A stretch of 64,000 bases of DNA from Geomonas sp. Red32 (GTDB lineage Bacteria > Desulfobacterota > Desulfuromonadia > Geobacterales > Geobacteraceae): contig NZ_JAKLOY010000006.1 in assembly GCF_023652955.1 (NCBI RefSeq), positions 62,001-126,000 on the forward strand. Direction: 5' to 3'. Below are positions 43,907 to 53,822 of this stretch, one piece after another; the first letter of the stretch is position 1, and each line of letters starts with the position of its first letter. The position numbers and the translations under genes are program-made. The notes beneath the pieces were generated by a model. That model did not search any database, was not told the origin of the DNA, and was given only the letters and a program-made list of their open reading frames with translations.

Positions 43907-43952
43907 GAACACACCGCTGTGTTCAACCATACGAAAGATCGGCAAAGGCGCC
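43907..43952 (+). promoter_or_regulatory. ANTAR-type antiterminator hairpins in the nifH leader
   Basis: GAACAC (43907-43912) and GTGTTC (43919-43924) enclose the hexaloop ACCGCT, with A at loop position 1 and G at 4, the signature recognised by ANTAR regulators. A second, weaker hairpin, GGC (43941-43943), loop AAAGGC, GCC (43950-43952), again has A1 and G4 and overlaps the 5' arm of the terminator downstream. In Geobacter the ANTAR protein GnfR is known to antiterminate nif transcripts. Confidence 0.65.
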
Positions 43953-43982
43953 CACCGTAAGCAATAACGGAGCGCCTTTTTT
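43944..43982 (+). terminator. Intrinsic terminator (attenuator) in the nifH leader
   Basis: AAAGGCGC (43944-43951) pairs with GCGCCTTT (43972-43979), extended by CCGT/ACGG (43955-43958 with 43967-43970), and is followed by TTTTTT. It lies between the sigma-54 promoter and nifH, so it must be read through for nif expression. Confidence 0.85.
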
Positions 43983-44013
43983 GTTGGGGCCTCGAAAATC
44001 AAAACAGCCCTGA

Positions 44014-45009
<996 letters not shown>

Positions 45010-45011
45010 TC

Positions 45012-45160
45012 GGAAAGTCCCCTTCTTAACGGGGGATCGCCAGAAAGTCCCCCTTGTTAAAGGGGGACTTAGGGGGATTTGAGTTTGGCAGGAGAAGGCA
45101 AATCCCCCCCACCCCCCTTTAACAAGGGGGGAGAGGTGATCTCTTTGTCAAAGGGGACCG
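45012..45160. repeat. Palindromic G/C-rich repeats, copy 4, nifH-nifD spacer
   Basis: Several hairpins of the type AAGTCCCCCTTGTTAAAGGGG with ACTTAGGGGGATTT, followed by an inverted AAATCCCCCCACCCCCC and AACAAGGGGGGAG. They fill the first 150 bases of the spacer and could slow 3' decay or partly terminate, so that NifH is made in excess over NifDK. Confidence 0.75.
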
Positions 45161-45255
45161 TTAAACCACTACATCAATAAAGCTGGGCAATCGCTTTGAG
45201 TATCATGGCATTCCTTTGACATCAAGCGCGTGGCCCCAAGCCAAAGGAGCTTTTT

Positions 45256-46701
45256 ATGTCCCACGAGATCAAGACCGTTGATGGCATCACGAAAGAGTCG
45301 ACTCAGGAGATGATCGACAAGGTTCTCGAGGCCTATCCCGAGAAGGGGAAGAAGAAACGCGCGCCGCACCTCGCGCCTAACGACCAGGCTTCCGGCTCGG
45401 CCTGCGTGAAGTCCAACAAGAAAACCGTCCCCGGCGTCATGAGCGCCCGCGGCTGCGCTTACGCCGGCGCCAAGGGGGTCGTCTGGGGCCCGATCCGCGA
45501 CATGGTTCACGTCTCCCACGGCCCGGTCGGCTGCGGGTGGTACTCCTGGGGAACCCGCCGCAACCTGGTCTCCGGCATCAACGGCGTCAACCAGTTCGCG
45601 ATGCAGTTCACCTCGGACTTCCAGGAGAAGGACGTCGTCTACGGCGGCGACAAGAAGCTCGCCACCCTCCTTAAGGAAGCCAAGGATCTCTTCCCGCTTG
45701 CCAAAGGTATCTCGGTTCTTTCCGAGTGCCCGGTCGGCCTGATCGGCGACGACATCAACGCCACCGCCAAGGCGGCCTCGAAGGAGCTCGACCTCCCGAT
45801 CATCCCCTGCAACTGCGAGGGTTTCCGCGGGGTTTCCCAGTCGCTTGGCCACCACATCTCCAACGACACCATCCGCGACTATATCATCGAGACCCGCGAG
45901 TTCCCCGAGCCGATCGGCCCCTACGACATCGCCCTGATCGGCGAGTACAACATCGGTGGCGACGCCTGGTCCACCAAACCGCTCCTCGAGGAGTGCGGGT
46001 TCAACGTGAAAGCGGTCTGGACCGGCGACGGCGAGATGGAGAAGATCGCCGCCACCCACCAGGTCAAGCTGAACGTCATCCACTGCTACCGCTCCATGAA
46101 CTACATGTGCAAGGTGATGGAAGAGAAGTACGGCATCCCCTGGATCGAACTGAACTTCTTCGGCCCGACCAAGATCAAGGAAAGCTTGAGGAAGCTCGCC
46201 GAACTGTTTGACGACTCGATCAAAGAGAAGGTCGAGGCGGTCATCGCCAAGTACGACCCGGTCTGCCAGGCGATCATCGACGAAGTGAAGCCGCGTCTGG
46301 AAGGTAAGAAGGTCATGCTGTACGTCGGCGGCCTCCGTCCCCGCCACACCATCAACGCCTACGAGGATCTCGGCATGGTCTGCGTCGGCTCCGGCTACGA
46401 GTTCGCCCATAACGACGACTACGACCGCACCGCCTCGGAGATGCCCGACGCCACCGTGGTGTACGACGACGCCTCCGAGTTCGAGATGGAACAGTTCGCC
46501 CACGTGCTGAAGCCGGATCTCATCGGCTCCGGGATCAAGGAGAAGTACCTGTTCCAGAAGATGGGGATCCCGTTCCGCCAGATGCACTCCTGGGACTACT
46601 CCGGCCCCTACCACGGCTACAAAGGTTTCCCGATCTTCGCCCGCGACATCGACATGGCGGTCAACAGCCCGACCTGGAACCTGGTCAAGGCCCCGTTCTA
46701 G
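45256..46701 (+). CDS. nifD: Nitrogenase MoFe protein alpha chain
   Basis: A 481-residue subunit. P-cluster cysteines are in [23 protein letters not shown] and [11 protein letters not shown]. FeMo-cofactor ligands are the cysteine in [10 protein letters not shown] and the histidine in [12 protein letters not shown]. This pattern fits molybdenum nitrogenase rather than VnfD or AnfD. It forms the alpha2beta2 MoFe protein with NifK. AAAGGAGC precedes the ATG at 45256. The nifH-nifD spacer is long and filled with repeats. Confidence 0.96.
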   Translation: MSHEIKTVDGITKESTQEMIDKVLEAYPEKGKKKRAPHLAPNDQASGSACVKSNKKTVPGVMSARGCAYAGAKGVVWGPIRDMVHVSHGPVGCGWYSWGTRRNLVSGINGVNQFAMQFTSDFQEKDVVYGGDKKLATLLKEAKDLFPLAKGISVLSECPVGLIGDDINATAKAASKELDLPIIPCNCEGFRGVSQSLGHHISNDTIRDYIIETREFPEPIGPYDIALIGEYNIGGDAWSTKPLLEECGFNVKAVWTGDGEMEKIAATHQVKLNVIHCYRSMNYMCKVMEEKYGIPWIELNFFGPTKIKESLRKLAELFDDSIKEKVEAVIAKYDPVCQAIIDEVKPRLEGKKVMLYVGGLRPRHTINAYEDLGMVCVGSGYEFAHNDDYDRTASEMPDATVVYDDASEFEMEQFAHVLKPDLIGSGIKEKYLFQKMGIPFRQMHSWDYSGPYHGYKGFPIFARDIDMAVNSPTWNLVKAPF

Positions 46702-46702
46702 T

Positions 46703-46758
46703 TTGTTTAAACAACCTGGTGGTGTGACGGATGAGTCTCCCACCGAAGGAGATATACC
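46703..46758 (+). promoter_or_regulatory. nifD-nifK spacer with very strong ribosome-binding site
   Basis: This 57-base spacer is the only nif junction here without the G/C repeats. It ends AAGGAGATATACCATGG, identical to the ribosome-binding leader of phage T7 gene 10 as used in expression vectors with an NcoI start site. It also contains GTTTAAAC (46704-46711). It is best read as a naturally strong site. Confidence 0.6.
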
Positions 46759-48228
46759 ATGGCAAACAATCTTGGATTAGCAGTCAAGCCGGTTACCGAG
46801 ATCCCGGAAGAGGAGGTCAAACGGGTAGCCGAATGGATCAATAGCGAGGATTACAAAGAGAAGAACTTCGCGCGCACCGCGCTGACCATCAACCCCGCCC
46901 ACGCCTGTCAGCCGCTGGGGGCCGAACTGGCCGCCCACGGCTTCGAAGGGAGCCTTCCCTTCGTACACGGTTCGCAGGGGTGCGCATCCTACTACCGCTC
47001 CACCCTTAACCGCCACTTCCGCGAGCCGGCGCCGGCAGTCTCCGACGCCATGACCGAGGACGGTGCCGTATTCGGAGGGCAGAACAACCTGCACGAGGGG
47101 CTCGAGAACGCCTTCACCCTGTACAAGCCCAAGATGATTTCGGTCTTCACCTCCTGCATGCCGGAGATCATCGGCGACGACCTGACGGCCTTCATTAAGA
47201 ACGCCCGCCAGAAAGGGTGCATCCCCAAGGACTTCCCGGTTCCTTACGCCAACACCCCGAGCTTCAACGGCTCCCACGTGCACGGTTACGACGCCATGCT
47301 CCTCTCCATCCTGCAGACCCTGACCGAAGGGAAGCAGGTGGAAGGGCGTTGCACCGGGAAGGTGAACCTGCTTCCCGGTTTCGACGCCAACACCGGCAAC
47401 TACCGCGAGTATAAGCGGATCCTGGAAGCCTTCGGGATTCCGTACACCATCCTGGGGGACATCTCGGACGTCTTCGACTCCCCCAACGACGGCACTTATC
47501 GCCCCTACCCGGGCGGCACCAAGCTGGATGACGCCGCCGATTCCATCAACGGCAAGGTGACCCTGGCGCTTGGCACCTACTCCTCCACCAAGACCTTTGC
47601 CTGGATCAAGGACCACTACTCCGGGAAGCACGTATCGATGCCGTTGCCCTTCGGCATCGCCAAGACCGATGCTCTCTTGATGAAGCTTTCCGAGCTCTTC
47701 GACAAGCCGGTTCCGGAATCCCTGAAGGCCGAGCGCGGACACGCGGTCGACCTCATTACCGACGCCCACCAGTACATCCACGGCAAGAAGTTTGCCGTCT
47801 ATGGCGACCCCGACTACCTTCTGGGGTACGTCTCCTTCCTGCTGGAGATGGGGGCCAAGCCGGTCCACATCCTCTGCTCCAAGGGGACCAAGAAGCTGGA
47901 GAAAGAGCTCAACGCCCTGCTGGAGGCCTCCCCCTTCGGGAAGGAGTCCAAGGTCTACATCAACAAGGACCTCTGGCATCTCCGCAGCCTGGTGATGACC
48001 GATCCGGTCGATGCCGTCATCGGCGATACCCACGGCAAGTTCCTCGCCCACGACGCCAAGATCCCGCTCTTCCGCTTCGGCTTCCCGATCTTCGACCGCG
48101 TCAACCTGCACCGGGTGCCGCTGGTCGGCTACCAGGGGGCGATCAACATGGTCTCCACCATCTGCAACAAGTTCATCGACGTGGTGGATGACTCCTGCGA
48201 CGACCGGCATTTCGAGATGATGAGGTAA
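46759..48228 (+). CDS. nifK: Nitrogenase MoFe protein beta chain
   Basis: A 489-residue subunit. P-cluster ligand cysteines are in AHACQPLGAE, HGSQGCASYYR and FTSCMPEIIGDD. NTPSFNGSHVHGYD and RFGFPIFDRVNLHR are conserved further on. It lacks the N-terminal extension of the Azotobacter protein and so matches the shorter NifK of other lineages. It pairs with NifD to bind the P-cluster between subunits. The ATG at 46759 follows an exceptionally strong Shine-Dalgarno sequence. Confidence 0.96.
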   Translation: MANNLGLAVKPVTEIPEEEVKRVAEWINSEDYKEKNFARTALTINPAHACQPLGAELAAHGFEGSLPFVHGSQGCASYYRSTLNRHFREPAPAVSDAMTEDGAVFGGQNNLHEGLENAFTLYKPKMISVFTSCMPEIIGDDLTAFIKNARQKGCIPKDFPVPYANTPSFNGSHVHGYDAMLLSILQTLTEGKQVEGRCTGKVNLLPGFDANTGNYREYKRILEAFGIPYTILGDISDVFDSPNDGTYRPYPGGTKLDDAADSINGKVTLALGTYSSTKTFAWIKDHYSGKHVSMPLPFGIAKTDALLMKLSELFDKPVPESLKAERGHAVDLITDAHQYIHGKKFAVYGDPDYLLGYVSFLLEMGAKPVHILCSKGTKKLEKELNALLEASPFGKESKVYINKDLWHLRSLVMTDPVDAVIGDTHGKFLAHDAKIPLFRFGFPIFDRVNLHRVPLVGYQGAINMVSTICNKFIDVVDDSCDDRHFEMMR

Positions 48229-48229
48229 G

Positions 48230-48325
48230 AAGAACTCCCCCCTTGTTAAAGGGGGGCTGGGGGGGAGTTGCGGGGCTGAATTCCCCCACCCCCCAGCCCC
48301 CTCCCTCAAGGGGAGGGGGAGTGAC
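48230..48325. repeat. Palindromic G/C-rich repeats, copy 5, nifK-nifEN spacer
   Basis: CCCCCCTTGTTAAAGGGGGG, CTGGGGGGGAGTTGCGGGG and an inverted CCCCCACCCCCCAGCCCC with CTCAAGGGGAGGGGGAG. The same two repeat types as in the other nif spacers are joined head to head. Confidence 0.75.
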
Positions 48326-48374
48326 TGTCCTCGCCCGGCCTGGGTGGGGAGATTACCTCAAAGGAGAGGAGCTC

Positions 48375-51131
48375 ATGGCTAAACCGGATTGGTACGACGC
48401 AACCGACTGTGAAACCCACGACGTGGGAGCCCCCAAGTTCTGCAAGAAATCCGAACCGGGGGAGGGGACCGAGCGAAGCTGCGCTTACGACGGCGCCCGC
48501 GTGGTCCTGATGCCCATCACCGACGTCATTCACCTGGTCCATGGGCCCATCGCCTGTGCGGGCAACTCCTGGGACAACCGGGGGGCCCGCTCCAGCGAAT
48601 CCCAGCTTTACCGCCGCGGCTTCACCACCGAGATGCTGCAAAACGACGTGGTCTTCGGCGGCGAGAAGAAACTCTACAAGGCCATCCAGGAGCTGGCCAC
48701 ACGCTACCCGGAAGCCAAAGCGATCTTCGTCTACGCCACCTGCGTGACCTCCATGACTGGGGACGATATCGAAGCGGTCTGCAAGGCGGCCGCCGAAAAG
48801 GTCCCCATGCCGGTCATCCCGATCAACACCCCCGGCTTCATAGGGGACAAGAACATCGGCAACCGGCTGGCCGGTGAAGCGCTCTTCAAGTACGTGATCG
48901 GCACCGCCGAGCCCGAGTACACCACCGACTACGACATCAACCTTATCGGTGAGTACAACATCGCAGGCGACCTCTGGGGAATGCTCCCGCTCTTTGAAAA
49001 ACTCGGTATCCGCGTCCTCTCCTGCATCAGCGGCGACTCCAAGTTCGAGGAACTCCGCTACGCCCACCGCGCCAAGCTGAACATCATCGTCTGCTCCAAA
49101 AGCCTCACCAACCTCGCCAAGAAGATGCAGAAGAACTGGGGGATCCCGTACCTGGAGGAATCCTTCTATGGACTGACCGATGTGGCCAAGGCACTGCGCG
49201 ATATCGCCCGCGAGCTGGACGACCGGGTGAATGGCCTCGAGAAGAGGATCATGCAGGACCGGGTCGAGAAGCTGATCTCCGAGTGCGAGTCCTCCTGCCG
49301 CGACCTCATCGCCCCCTACCGCGCCCGGCTGGAAGGCAAGAGAGCCGTGCTCTTTACCGGCGGCGTCAAGACCTGGTCGATGGTCAACGCACTCTCCGAG
49401 CTGGGGGTCGAGATCCTGGCGGCGGGGACGCAGAATTCGACCCTCGAGGATTTCTACCGGATGAAGGCGCTGATGCATAAGGACGCCACTATCATCGCGG
49501 ACACGAGTACTGCGGGACTCCTCTCGGTCATGTACGAGAAGCTCCCCGACCTGATCGTCGCCGGGGGCAAGACCAAGTTCCTCGCGCTGAAGACCAAGAC
49601 CCCGTTCCTCGACATTAACCATGGGCGCTCCCATCCCTATGCCGGTTACGACGGCATGGTCACCTTCGCAAAACAGCTCGACCTGACGGTGAATAACCCC
49701 ATCTGGCCGGTGCTGAACGCCAAGGCTCCCTGGGAGCTGGATCACGCCGGGACCGAGGAAAGGCTCGCCTATGCGGCCGGGCACGGGGCGCGGCTGGAAG
49801 CGGAGGAGATGAAGCTCTCCCGCGTCAAGGTGCCTTCCAAGAATGCCACCGTGAACCCGCAGAAGAACTCCCCCGCGCTGGGCGCGACGCTCGCCTTCCT
49901 GGGAATAGACAAGATGCTCGGCCTTTTGCACGGTGCCCAGGGATGTTCGACCTTTATCCGGCTGCAGCTCTCGCGTCACTTCAAGGAATCGATCGCCCTC
50001 AACTCGACCAGCATGAGCGAGGAGGCGGCCATTTTCGGCGGGTGGGAAAACCTGAAACTCGGGCTTAACCGGGTGATGGAAAAGTTCAAGCCGGCGGTGG
50101 TCGGGGTGATGACCTCCGGGCTGACCGAGACCATGGGCGACGATGTGAGAAGCGCCATCGTGAAGTTCCGCCATGCGCATCCCGAGCACGACGCCATCCC
50201 GGTCATCCATGCCTCCACGCCGGACTACTGCGGCTCCATGCAGGAAGGGTACGCGGCCGCGGTGGAAGCCATCGTCGCCACCATTCCCGAGGGGGGATCG
50301 GCGGTGAAGGGACAGGTAAACATCCTGCCGGGGTGCCAACTGACCCCCGCCGAGGTGGAGGAGATCACCTCCATATGCGAGGCGTTCGGGCTGGTTCCCA
50401 TCGTGATTCCCGACATCTCCAACGCACTGGACGGGCACATCGATGCCACGGTTTCTGCGCTGTCGGTTGGCGGGGTTACGGTGGACAGGATCCGCTGGGC
50501 AGGAAGAAGTGAGGCGACTCTTTACTTCGGCGATTCCCTCTCCGATGCCGCCAAGATTCTCAAGAGCAAGTTTGGCATTGCCTGCTACGGCTTCACATCG
50601 ATCACCGGGCTTGAGGAAACCGACCTGCTGATGACGACCCTGTCGGCCATCTCCGAGCGGCCGATTCCGCTCAAATTCCAGCGGTGGAGAAGCAGGCTGA
50701 TGGACGCGATGGTGGACAGCCACTACCAGTTCGGACAGAAGAAGGTGGCCATCGCACTGGAAGCCGACCATCTGAAGGGGATGACCCGTTTCCTGCTCGT
50801 CATGGGGTGCGAGGTTCAGGTCGCCATCTCGGCCACCAGGACCAGGGGGCTCGATGCTCTGCCGGTTGAGAACCTCTTCGTCGGGGACCTTGAGGACCTG
50901 GAAAAGACCGCGGCGGGGGCCGATCTGCTGGTCGCCAACTCCAACGGGCGCCAGGCGGCCAAGAAGCTCGGGATCAACGCCCACCTGAGGACGGGGATGC
51001 CGGTCTTCGACCGCCTGGGCTCCCATCACAAGATGTGGGTAGGGTACCAGGGGACGCTCAACCTGGTCTTCGAGGTGGCCAACATCTTCCAGGCCAACGC
51101 CAAAGAGGCGCAGAAACTGGCGCATAACTAA
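48375..51131 (+). CDS. nifEN: Fused NifE-NifN FeMo-cofactor scaffold
   Basis: A 918-residue fusion. Residues 1 to about 465 are NifE (SCAYDGARVVLMPI, HGPIACAGNSWDNRG and ATCVTSMTGDD hold its three cluster cysteines). Residues about 485-918 are NifN (VNPQKNSPALGATLAFLGI, LLHGAQGCSTFIRLQLSRHF, LPGCQLTPAEVEEI). The scaffold matures the NifB cofactor into FeMo-cofactor. In Azotobacter the fourth ligand of the permanent cluster is a NifN cysteine in a CXVNP context; here that place is Ala491 (ATVNP). GGAGAGG precedes the ATG at 48375. Fusions of nifE and nifN are known in Geobacter. Confidence 0.94.
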   Translation: MAKPDWYDATDCETHDVGAPKFCKKSEPGEGTERSCAYDGARVVLMPITDVIHLVHGPIACAGNSWDNRGARSSESQLYRRGFTTEMLQNDVVFGGEKKLYKAIQELATRYPEAKAIFVYATCVTSMTGDDIEAVCKAAAEKVPMPVIPINTPGFIGDKNIGNRLAGEALFKYVIGTAEPEYTTDYDINLIGEYNIAGDLWGMLPLFEKLGIRVLSCISGDSKFEELRYAHRAKLNIIVCSKSLTNLAKKMQKNWGIPYLEESFYGLTDVAKALRDIARELDDRVNGLEKRIMQDRVEKLISECESSCRDLIAPYRARLEGKRAVLFTGGVKTWSMVNALSELGVEILAAGTQNSTLEDFYRMKALMHKDATIIADTSTAGLLSVMYEKLPDLIVAGGKTKFLALKTKTPFLDINHGRSHPYAGYDGMVTFAKQLDLTVNNPIWPVLNAKAPWELDHAGTEERLAYAAGHGARLEAEEMKLSRVKVPSKNATVNPQKNSPALGATLAFLGIDKMLGLLHGAQGCSTFIRLQLSRHFKESIALNSTSMSEEAAIFGGWENLKLGLNRVMEKFKPAVVGVMTSGLTETMGDDVRSAIVKFRHAHPEHDAIPVIHASTPDYCGSMQEGYAAAVEAIVATIPEGGSAVKGQVNILPGCQLTPAEVEEITSICEAFGLVPIVIPDISNALDGHIDATVSALSVGGVTVDRIRWAGRSEATLYFGDSLSDAAKILKSKFGIACYGFTSITGLEETDLLMTTLSAISERPIPLKFQRWRSRLMDAMVDSHYQFGQKKVAIALEADHLKGMTRFLLVMGCEVQVAISATRTRGLDALPVENLFVGDLEDLEKTAAGADLLVANSNGRQAAKKLGINAHLRTGMPVFDRLGSHHKMWVGYQGTLNLVFEVANIFQANAKEAQKLAHN

Positions 51132-51133
51132 AA

Positions 51134-51262
51134 ACGACGTTCCCCCCTTTGCGAAGGGGGGACAGGGGGGATTTCAGCACAGTCTGAGGCGCGGACGAAA
51201 TTTGCCTGGGCGAGCTTCCCCCACCCCCTGACCCCCTCCCTCACGGGGAGGGGGAAACAAAG
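51134..51262. repeat. Palindromic G/C-rich repeats, copy 6, nifEN-nifX spacer
   Basis: An inverted copy of the AAATCCCCCCTGTCCCCCC type, read as TTCCCCCCTTTGCGAAGGGG then ACAGGGGGGATTTCAGC (51140-51178), and a second type CCCCCACCCCCTGACCCCC with CTCACGGGGAGGGGG (51219-51255). Confidence 0.75.
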
Positions 51263-51278
51263 TCTTAGGAGGTTCATC

Positions 51279-51668
51279 GTGAAGATTGCATTTACCAGTA
51301 AGACCGGCGAGCTCATCGACCTGCACTTTGGGCAGGCAGAAAACTTCTACATCTGGGAGGTGGGGCCGGAAGATGCTCACTTTGTGGAGACCGTAAGCGT
51401 CGGCGAGCACGGAGGGGACGAGGAGGATCGTATCGCCGCCCGTGCCACGCTTCTTTCCGGCTGCGCCGTGGTCTACACCATGCAGATCGGGGGCCCGGCG
51501 GCTGCCAAACTGGTGGCCAAGCGGATCCACCCCATGAAGACCAACACCGAGGTGAGCCTGAAAGAGTCCGTCGAGCGGATGCAGGAAGTGCTCAGAGGGA
51601 ACCCTCCTCCCTGGCTTAGGAAGGCGATGAACAAGGATCAGGCGTCCTCCTTCCTCGACGAAGATTGA
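51279..51668 (+). CDS. nifX: NifX-type cofactor-binding protein
   Basis: A 129-residue protein of the NifX/NafY/NifB-C family. MKIAFTSKTGELIDLHFGQAENFYIWEV matches the first strand and the conserved HFG motif, and the rest has the RNase-H-like fold typical of the family. NifX binds NifB cofactor or the VK cluster during transfer to the NifEN scaffold. A GTG start at 51279 follows TTAGGAGG closely. It lies between nifEN and the ferredoxin gene, which supports the name. Confidence 0.88.
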   Translation: MKIAFTSKTGELIDLHFGQAENFYIWEVGPEDAHFVETVSVGEHGGDEEDRIAARATLLSGCAVVYTMQIGGPAAAKLVAKRIHPMKTNTEVSLKESVERMQEVLRGNPPPWLRKAMNKDQASSFLDED

Positions 51669-51694
51669 TTGCCATCATTTCAGTAATTTTGCCC

Positions 51695-51745
51695 CTACCA
51701 TCTCTCCCTCCCCTTCAAGGTGAGAGGCGGGGTGAGGATGGGGTT
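51695..51745. repeat. Short G/C-rich repeat, copy 7, nifX-ferredoxin spacer
   Basis: CTCTCCCTCCCCTTCAAGG and GTGAGAGGCGGGGTGAGGATG (51699-51740) form an imperfect inverted repeat of the second type. It lies in the short spacer before the ferredoxin gene. Confidence 0.6.
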
Positions 51746-51773
51746 AACACTCTACGACAAAAGGAGAACGACC

Positions 51774-52037
51774 ATGGCTTACATCACCGGACTGACCAGA
51801 GACAAGAAAGAGTGGACCCCGCAGTTCATCGTGTCCATCGACGATGAAACCTGCATCGGTTGCGGCCGCTGCTTCAAGGTCTGCGCGCACGACGTGCTGG
51901 CCTTCGAAGAGGTGGACGAGGACGATTCGGCCAAGATGTTCATGAAGGTCGAGAACGCCGGCAACTGCATCGGCTGCGGCGCCTGCGGCCGCACCTGCTC
52001 GAAGAAGTGCTTCACCTTTGAGCCGGTAGTCGCCTAA
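51774..52037 (+). CDS. fdxB: Nif-specific 2[4Fe-4S] ferredoxin (ferredoxin III type)
   Basis: An 87-residue ferredoxin. CIGCGRCFKVC and CIGCGACGRTC provide ligands for two [4Fe-4S] clusters, with an inter-motif insertion (FEEVDEDDSAKMFM) typical of nif-associated ferredoxin III. The N-terminus MAYITGLTRDKKEWTPQFI is characteristic of this group. It probably donates electrons to cofactor assembly or nitrogenase. AAAAGGAGAACGACC precedes the ATG at 51774; the open frame further upstream crosses a repeat and is not used. Confidence 0.9.
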   Translation: MAYITGLTRDKKEWTPQFIVSIDDETCIGCGRCFKVCAHDVLAFEEVDEDDSAKMFMKVENAGNCIGCGACGRTCSKKCFTFEPVVA

Positions 52038-52040
52038 TCT

Positions 52041-52185
52041 TTACCTTCCTTCCCCCCTCCCCTGGAGGGAGGGGGCGAGGGGGTGGGGGGAGCCGACCTG
52101 TAGGAACTCGCTGCAGCTCCAGGCATCGCTAAAATCCCCCCTGTCCCCCCTTCGCAAAGGGGGGAACCGAGCTCCGACCTTTGAG
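52041..52185. repeat. Palindromic G/C-rich repeats, copy 8, ferredoxin-nifX2 spacer
   Basis: CCCTCCCCTGGAGGGAGGGG with GAGGGGGTGGGGGGAGC (about 52053-52091), then AGGCATCGCTAAAATCCCCC, with CTGTCCCCCC and CGCAAAGGGGGGAACC (about 52117-52168). The motif AGGCATCGCTAAAATCCCC also occurs in copy 3. Confidence 0.75.
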
Positions 52186-52206
52186 TGGAGGTCTGTGGAG
52201 GTACTT

Positions 52207-52536
52207 ATGCTGATCGCGGTGGCATCGAAAGACGGCGTGGAAATCAATCAGCACTTCGGCCATGCCGAGCGCTTCCTTATCTACGAGGTGGATGGGGATA
52301 GTGTGAAACTGGTGGACGAGCGGAAGGTCGAACGCTACTGCAGCTTCGACCCCGACCATCCCCTCCGCACGCACACCCTTGCGGCCACTGCGCATGCGCT
52401 CGAAGGGGTGCGTGCGGTGGTCTGCTCCATGATGGGGGAGGCTCCCAAGATCGAACTGGATAAGCTTGGGGTTGAGCCGTTCGTGGTGGAAGGGGAGATC
52501 AGAAAGGTGCTGGTGGATTTGGCCAAGGTGCTTTGA
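52207..52536 (+). CDS. NifX/NifB-C family small protein
   Basis: A 109-residue protein of the dinitrogenase iron-molybdenum cofactor-binding family. MLIAVASKDGVEINQHFGHAERFLIYEV has the same HFG motif as NifX, and VRAVVCSMMGEAPKIEL is the second conserved part. It is a second, shorter NifX-like protein in the cluster and probably binds or transfers a cofactor precursor. It is not a NifB radical SAM enzyme. GTGGAGG precedes the ATG at 52207; an in-frame GTG at 52195 is possible. It appears to be the last nif gene of the operon in this window. Confidence 0.82.
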   Translation: MLIAVASKDGVEINQHFGHAERFLIYEVDGDSVKLVDERKVERYCSFDPDHPLRTHTLAATAHALEGVRAVVCSMMGEAPKIELDKLGVEPFVVEGEIRKVLVDLAKVL

Positions 52537-52578
52537 CGCGAAGGGGCGGGGGAGATGCCTTGGCTGCATGTTCTCTGC

Positions 52579-52633
52579 AGCTGCAGGTATTGCTGAAATC
52601 CCCCCTGTCCCCCCTTCGCAAAGGGGGGAACCT
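52579..52633. repeat. Palindromic G/C-rich repeat, copy 9
   Basis: AAATCCCCCCTGTCCCCCC with CGCAAAGGGGGGAACC forms a hairpin between the last nif gene and the convergent RND adaptor gene. It may also act as a bidirectional transcription barrier. Confidence 0.75.
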
Positions 52634-52676
52634 GACGCCAACGGGAACTTTGTGCCAACGGGGGGCGGGCGCGGGA

Positions 52677-53822
52677 TTATTGCTGGGTACTGCCTGCGGG
52701 CTGGTTTGCCAGGACCGGTTGCACGAGCTCGCCTTCGGTCAGGCCGGTACCGGGGTTGAGGGCAACGCGGTCACCCTCCTGGACTCCTTCGCTTAGTCTC
52801 AGCTGCTTCCCGTTGCTGTCGGCCACGGTGACCGGGCGATAGCGGACGCGGTTATCCGGTCCAATGACGGCCACCATCGTTTTTTCTTCCTGCGTGTACA
52901 CCGCGGTCGCGGGCACCTGCACGTACGGTGGCGCGGCCACCGTCAGCTTCACATCCACAAATCCACCCGCCAACAACGACTGTTCGCCATTGTCCATGTC
53001 GACTTCGCAGAGCATGGTCCTCGTCTTGGGATCGAGCTCCCCGCTGATCCTCGCCACCTGCGCGGGCAGCTTCCGTTCCGGCCGGGCCGGCTCGGAAACC
53101 GTCGCCTGGTCCCCCACCTTCACCATCCCAGCACTTTTCTGGTCCAGGTAGATGAAGACCCGCAGCCGGTCGGTCTTGGAAAGCGTTACCAGCGGCAGGG
53201 CGGCGGTCTGCCCGGCGCTCGCCGTCTGCACCAGCGCCCCGGGATCGGCGAAGCGGGCGGTGACTATGCCGTCAAAGGGAGCCTGGATCACCAGGTAGCG
53301 CATCTGGTCACGGAGAGTGGCCGCGTTCGCCTCGGCGGTCTTGGCCGCGGTGACGGCGTCGTCGGCTTCCTGCTGGGAGATGATGCCATCTCTCAACAGG
53401 GAAAGCTCCCTTTTGGCGAAGTTCCTCTTGTTGACCGCGTCGGCCAGCACCGACCGGTACTGGCTAACCAGCTCCGGCGATTCCAGCTTGGCGAGGAGGT
53501 CCCCTTTAACGACCTTGTCACCTTTGTCCACCGGGATTTCTTTCAGGTAGCCGCTTACCTTGGCATACATGGTTGCCGTTGCATAGGGGCGTGCTTCGCC
53601 GGTAAAGGTGAGGGTACGCTGGGAAGGTCCCTTGTTGGCCAGTGCAACCTGCACCCGGGCGCCCGACGAGATCCCGGCCGCCCTCGCTTTTTCCTCTTTA
53701 TTCACATCGTGCCGCCTGACCAGCAGAAGGATCACGACGGTCACCAGGCAGACCACCACCGCCGATACGCCGAGGATGTGGATCAGCCTGACCTTGGATT
53801 CTTCATTATTCTTTTCCGCCAT
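52677..53822 (-). CDS. RND efflux periplasmic adaptor (membrane fusion protein)
   Basis: A 381-residue adaptor. An N-terminal membrane helix (about 17-36) anchors it. GEARPYATATMYAKVSGYLKEI begins the lipoyl-like half, a helical hairpin lies near 105-170, and IQAPFDGIVTARFADPGALV is the second lipoyl half. The barrel and proximal domains follow (VRYRPVTVADSNGKQLRLSEG). It links the inner-membrane RND pump encoded just upstream to an outer-membrane channel, which is not in the window. GGAGGTG precedes the ATG at 53822, and its start overlaps the pump gene end by 17 bases. Confidence 0.9.
   Translation of the reverse strand: MAEKNNEESKVRLIHILGVSAVVVCLVTVVILLLVRRHDVNKEEKARAAGISSGARVQVALANKGPSQRTLTFTGEARPYATATMYAKVSGYLKEIPVDKGDKVVKGDLLAKLESPELVSQYRSVLADAVNKRNFAKRELSLLRDGIISQQEADDAVTAAKTAEANAATLRDQMRYLVIQAPFDGIVTARFADPGALVQTASAGQTAALPLVTLSKTDRLRVFIYLDQKSAGMVKVGDQATVSEPARPERKLPAQVARISGELDPKTRTMLCEVDMDNGEQSLLAGGFVDVKLTVAAPPYVQVPATAVYTQEEKTMVAVIGPDNRVRYRPVTVADSNGKQLRLSEGVQEGDRVALNPGTGLTEGELVQPVLANQPAGSTQQ

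Noticed and set aside
46703-46761. Vector contamination at the nifD-nifK junction
   Set aside because: Only the ribosome-site stretch matches a vector; both flanks are continuous nif genes with the correct spacing and composition.
48306-51125. 939-codon open frame on the minus strand
   Set aside because: Antisense to nifEN over its full length; no domain and low-complexity composition.
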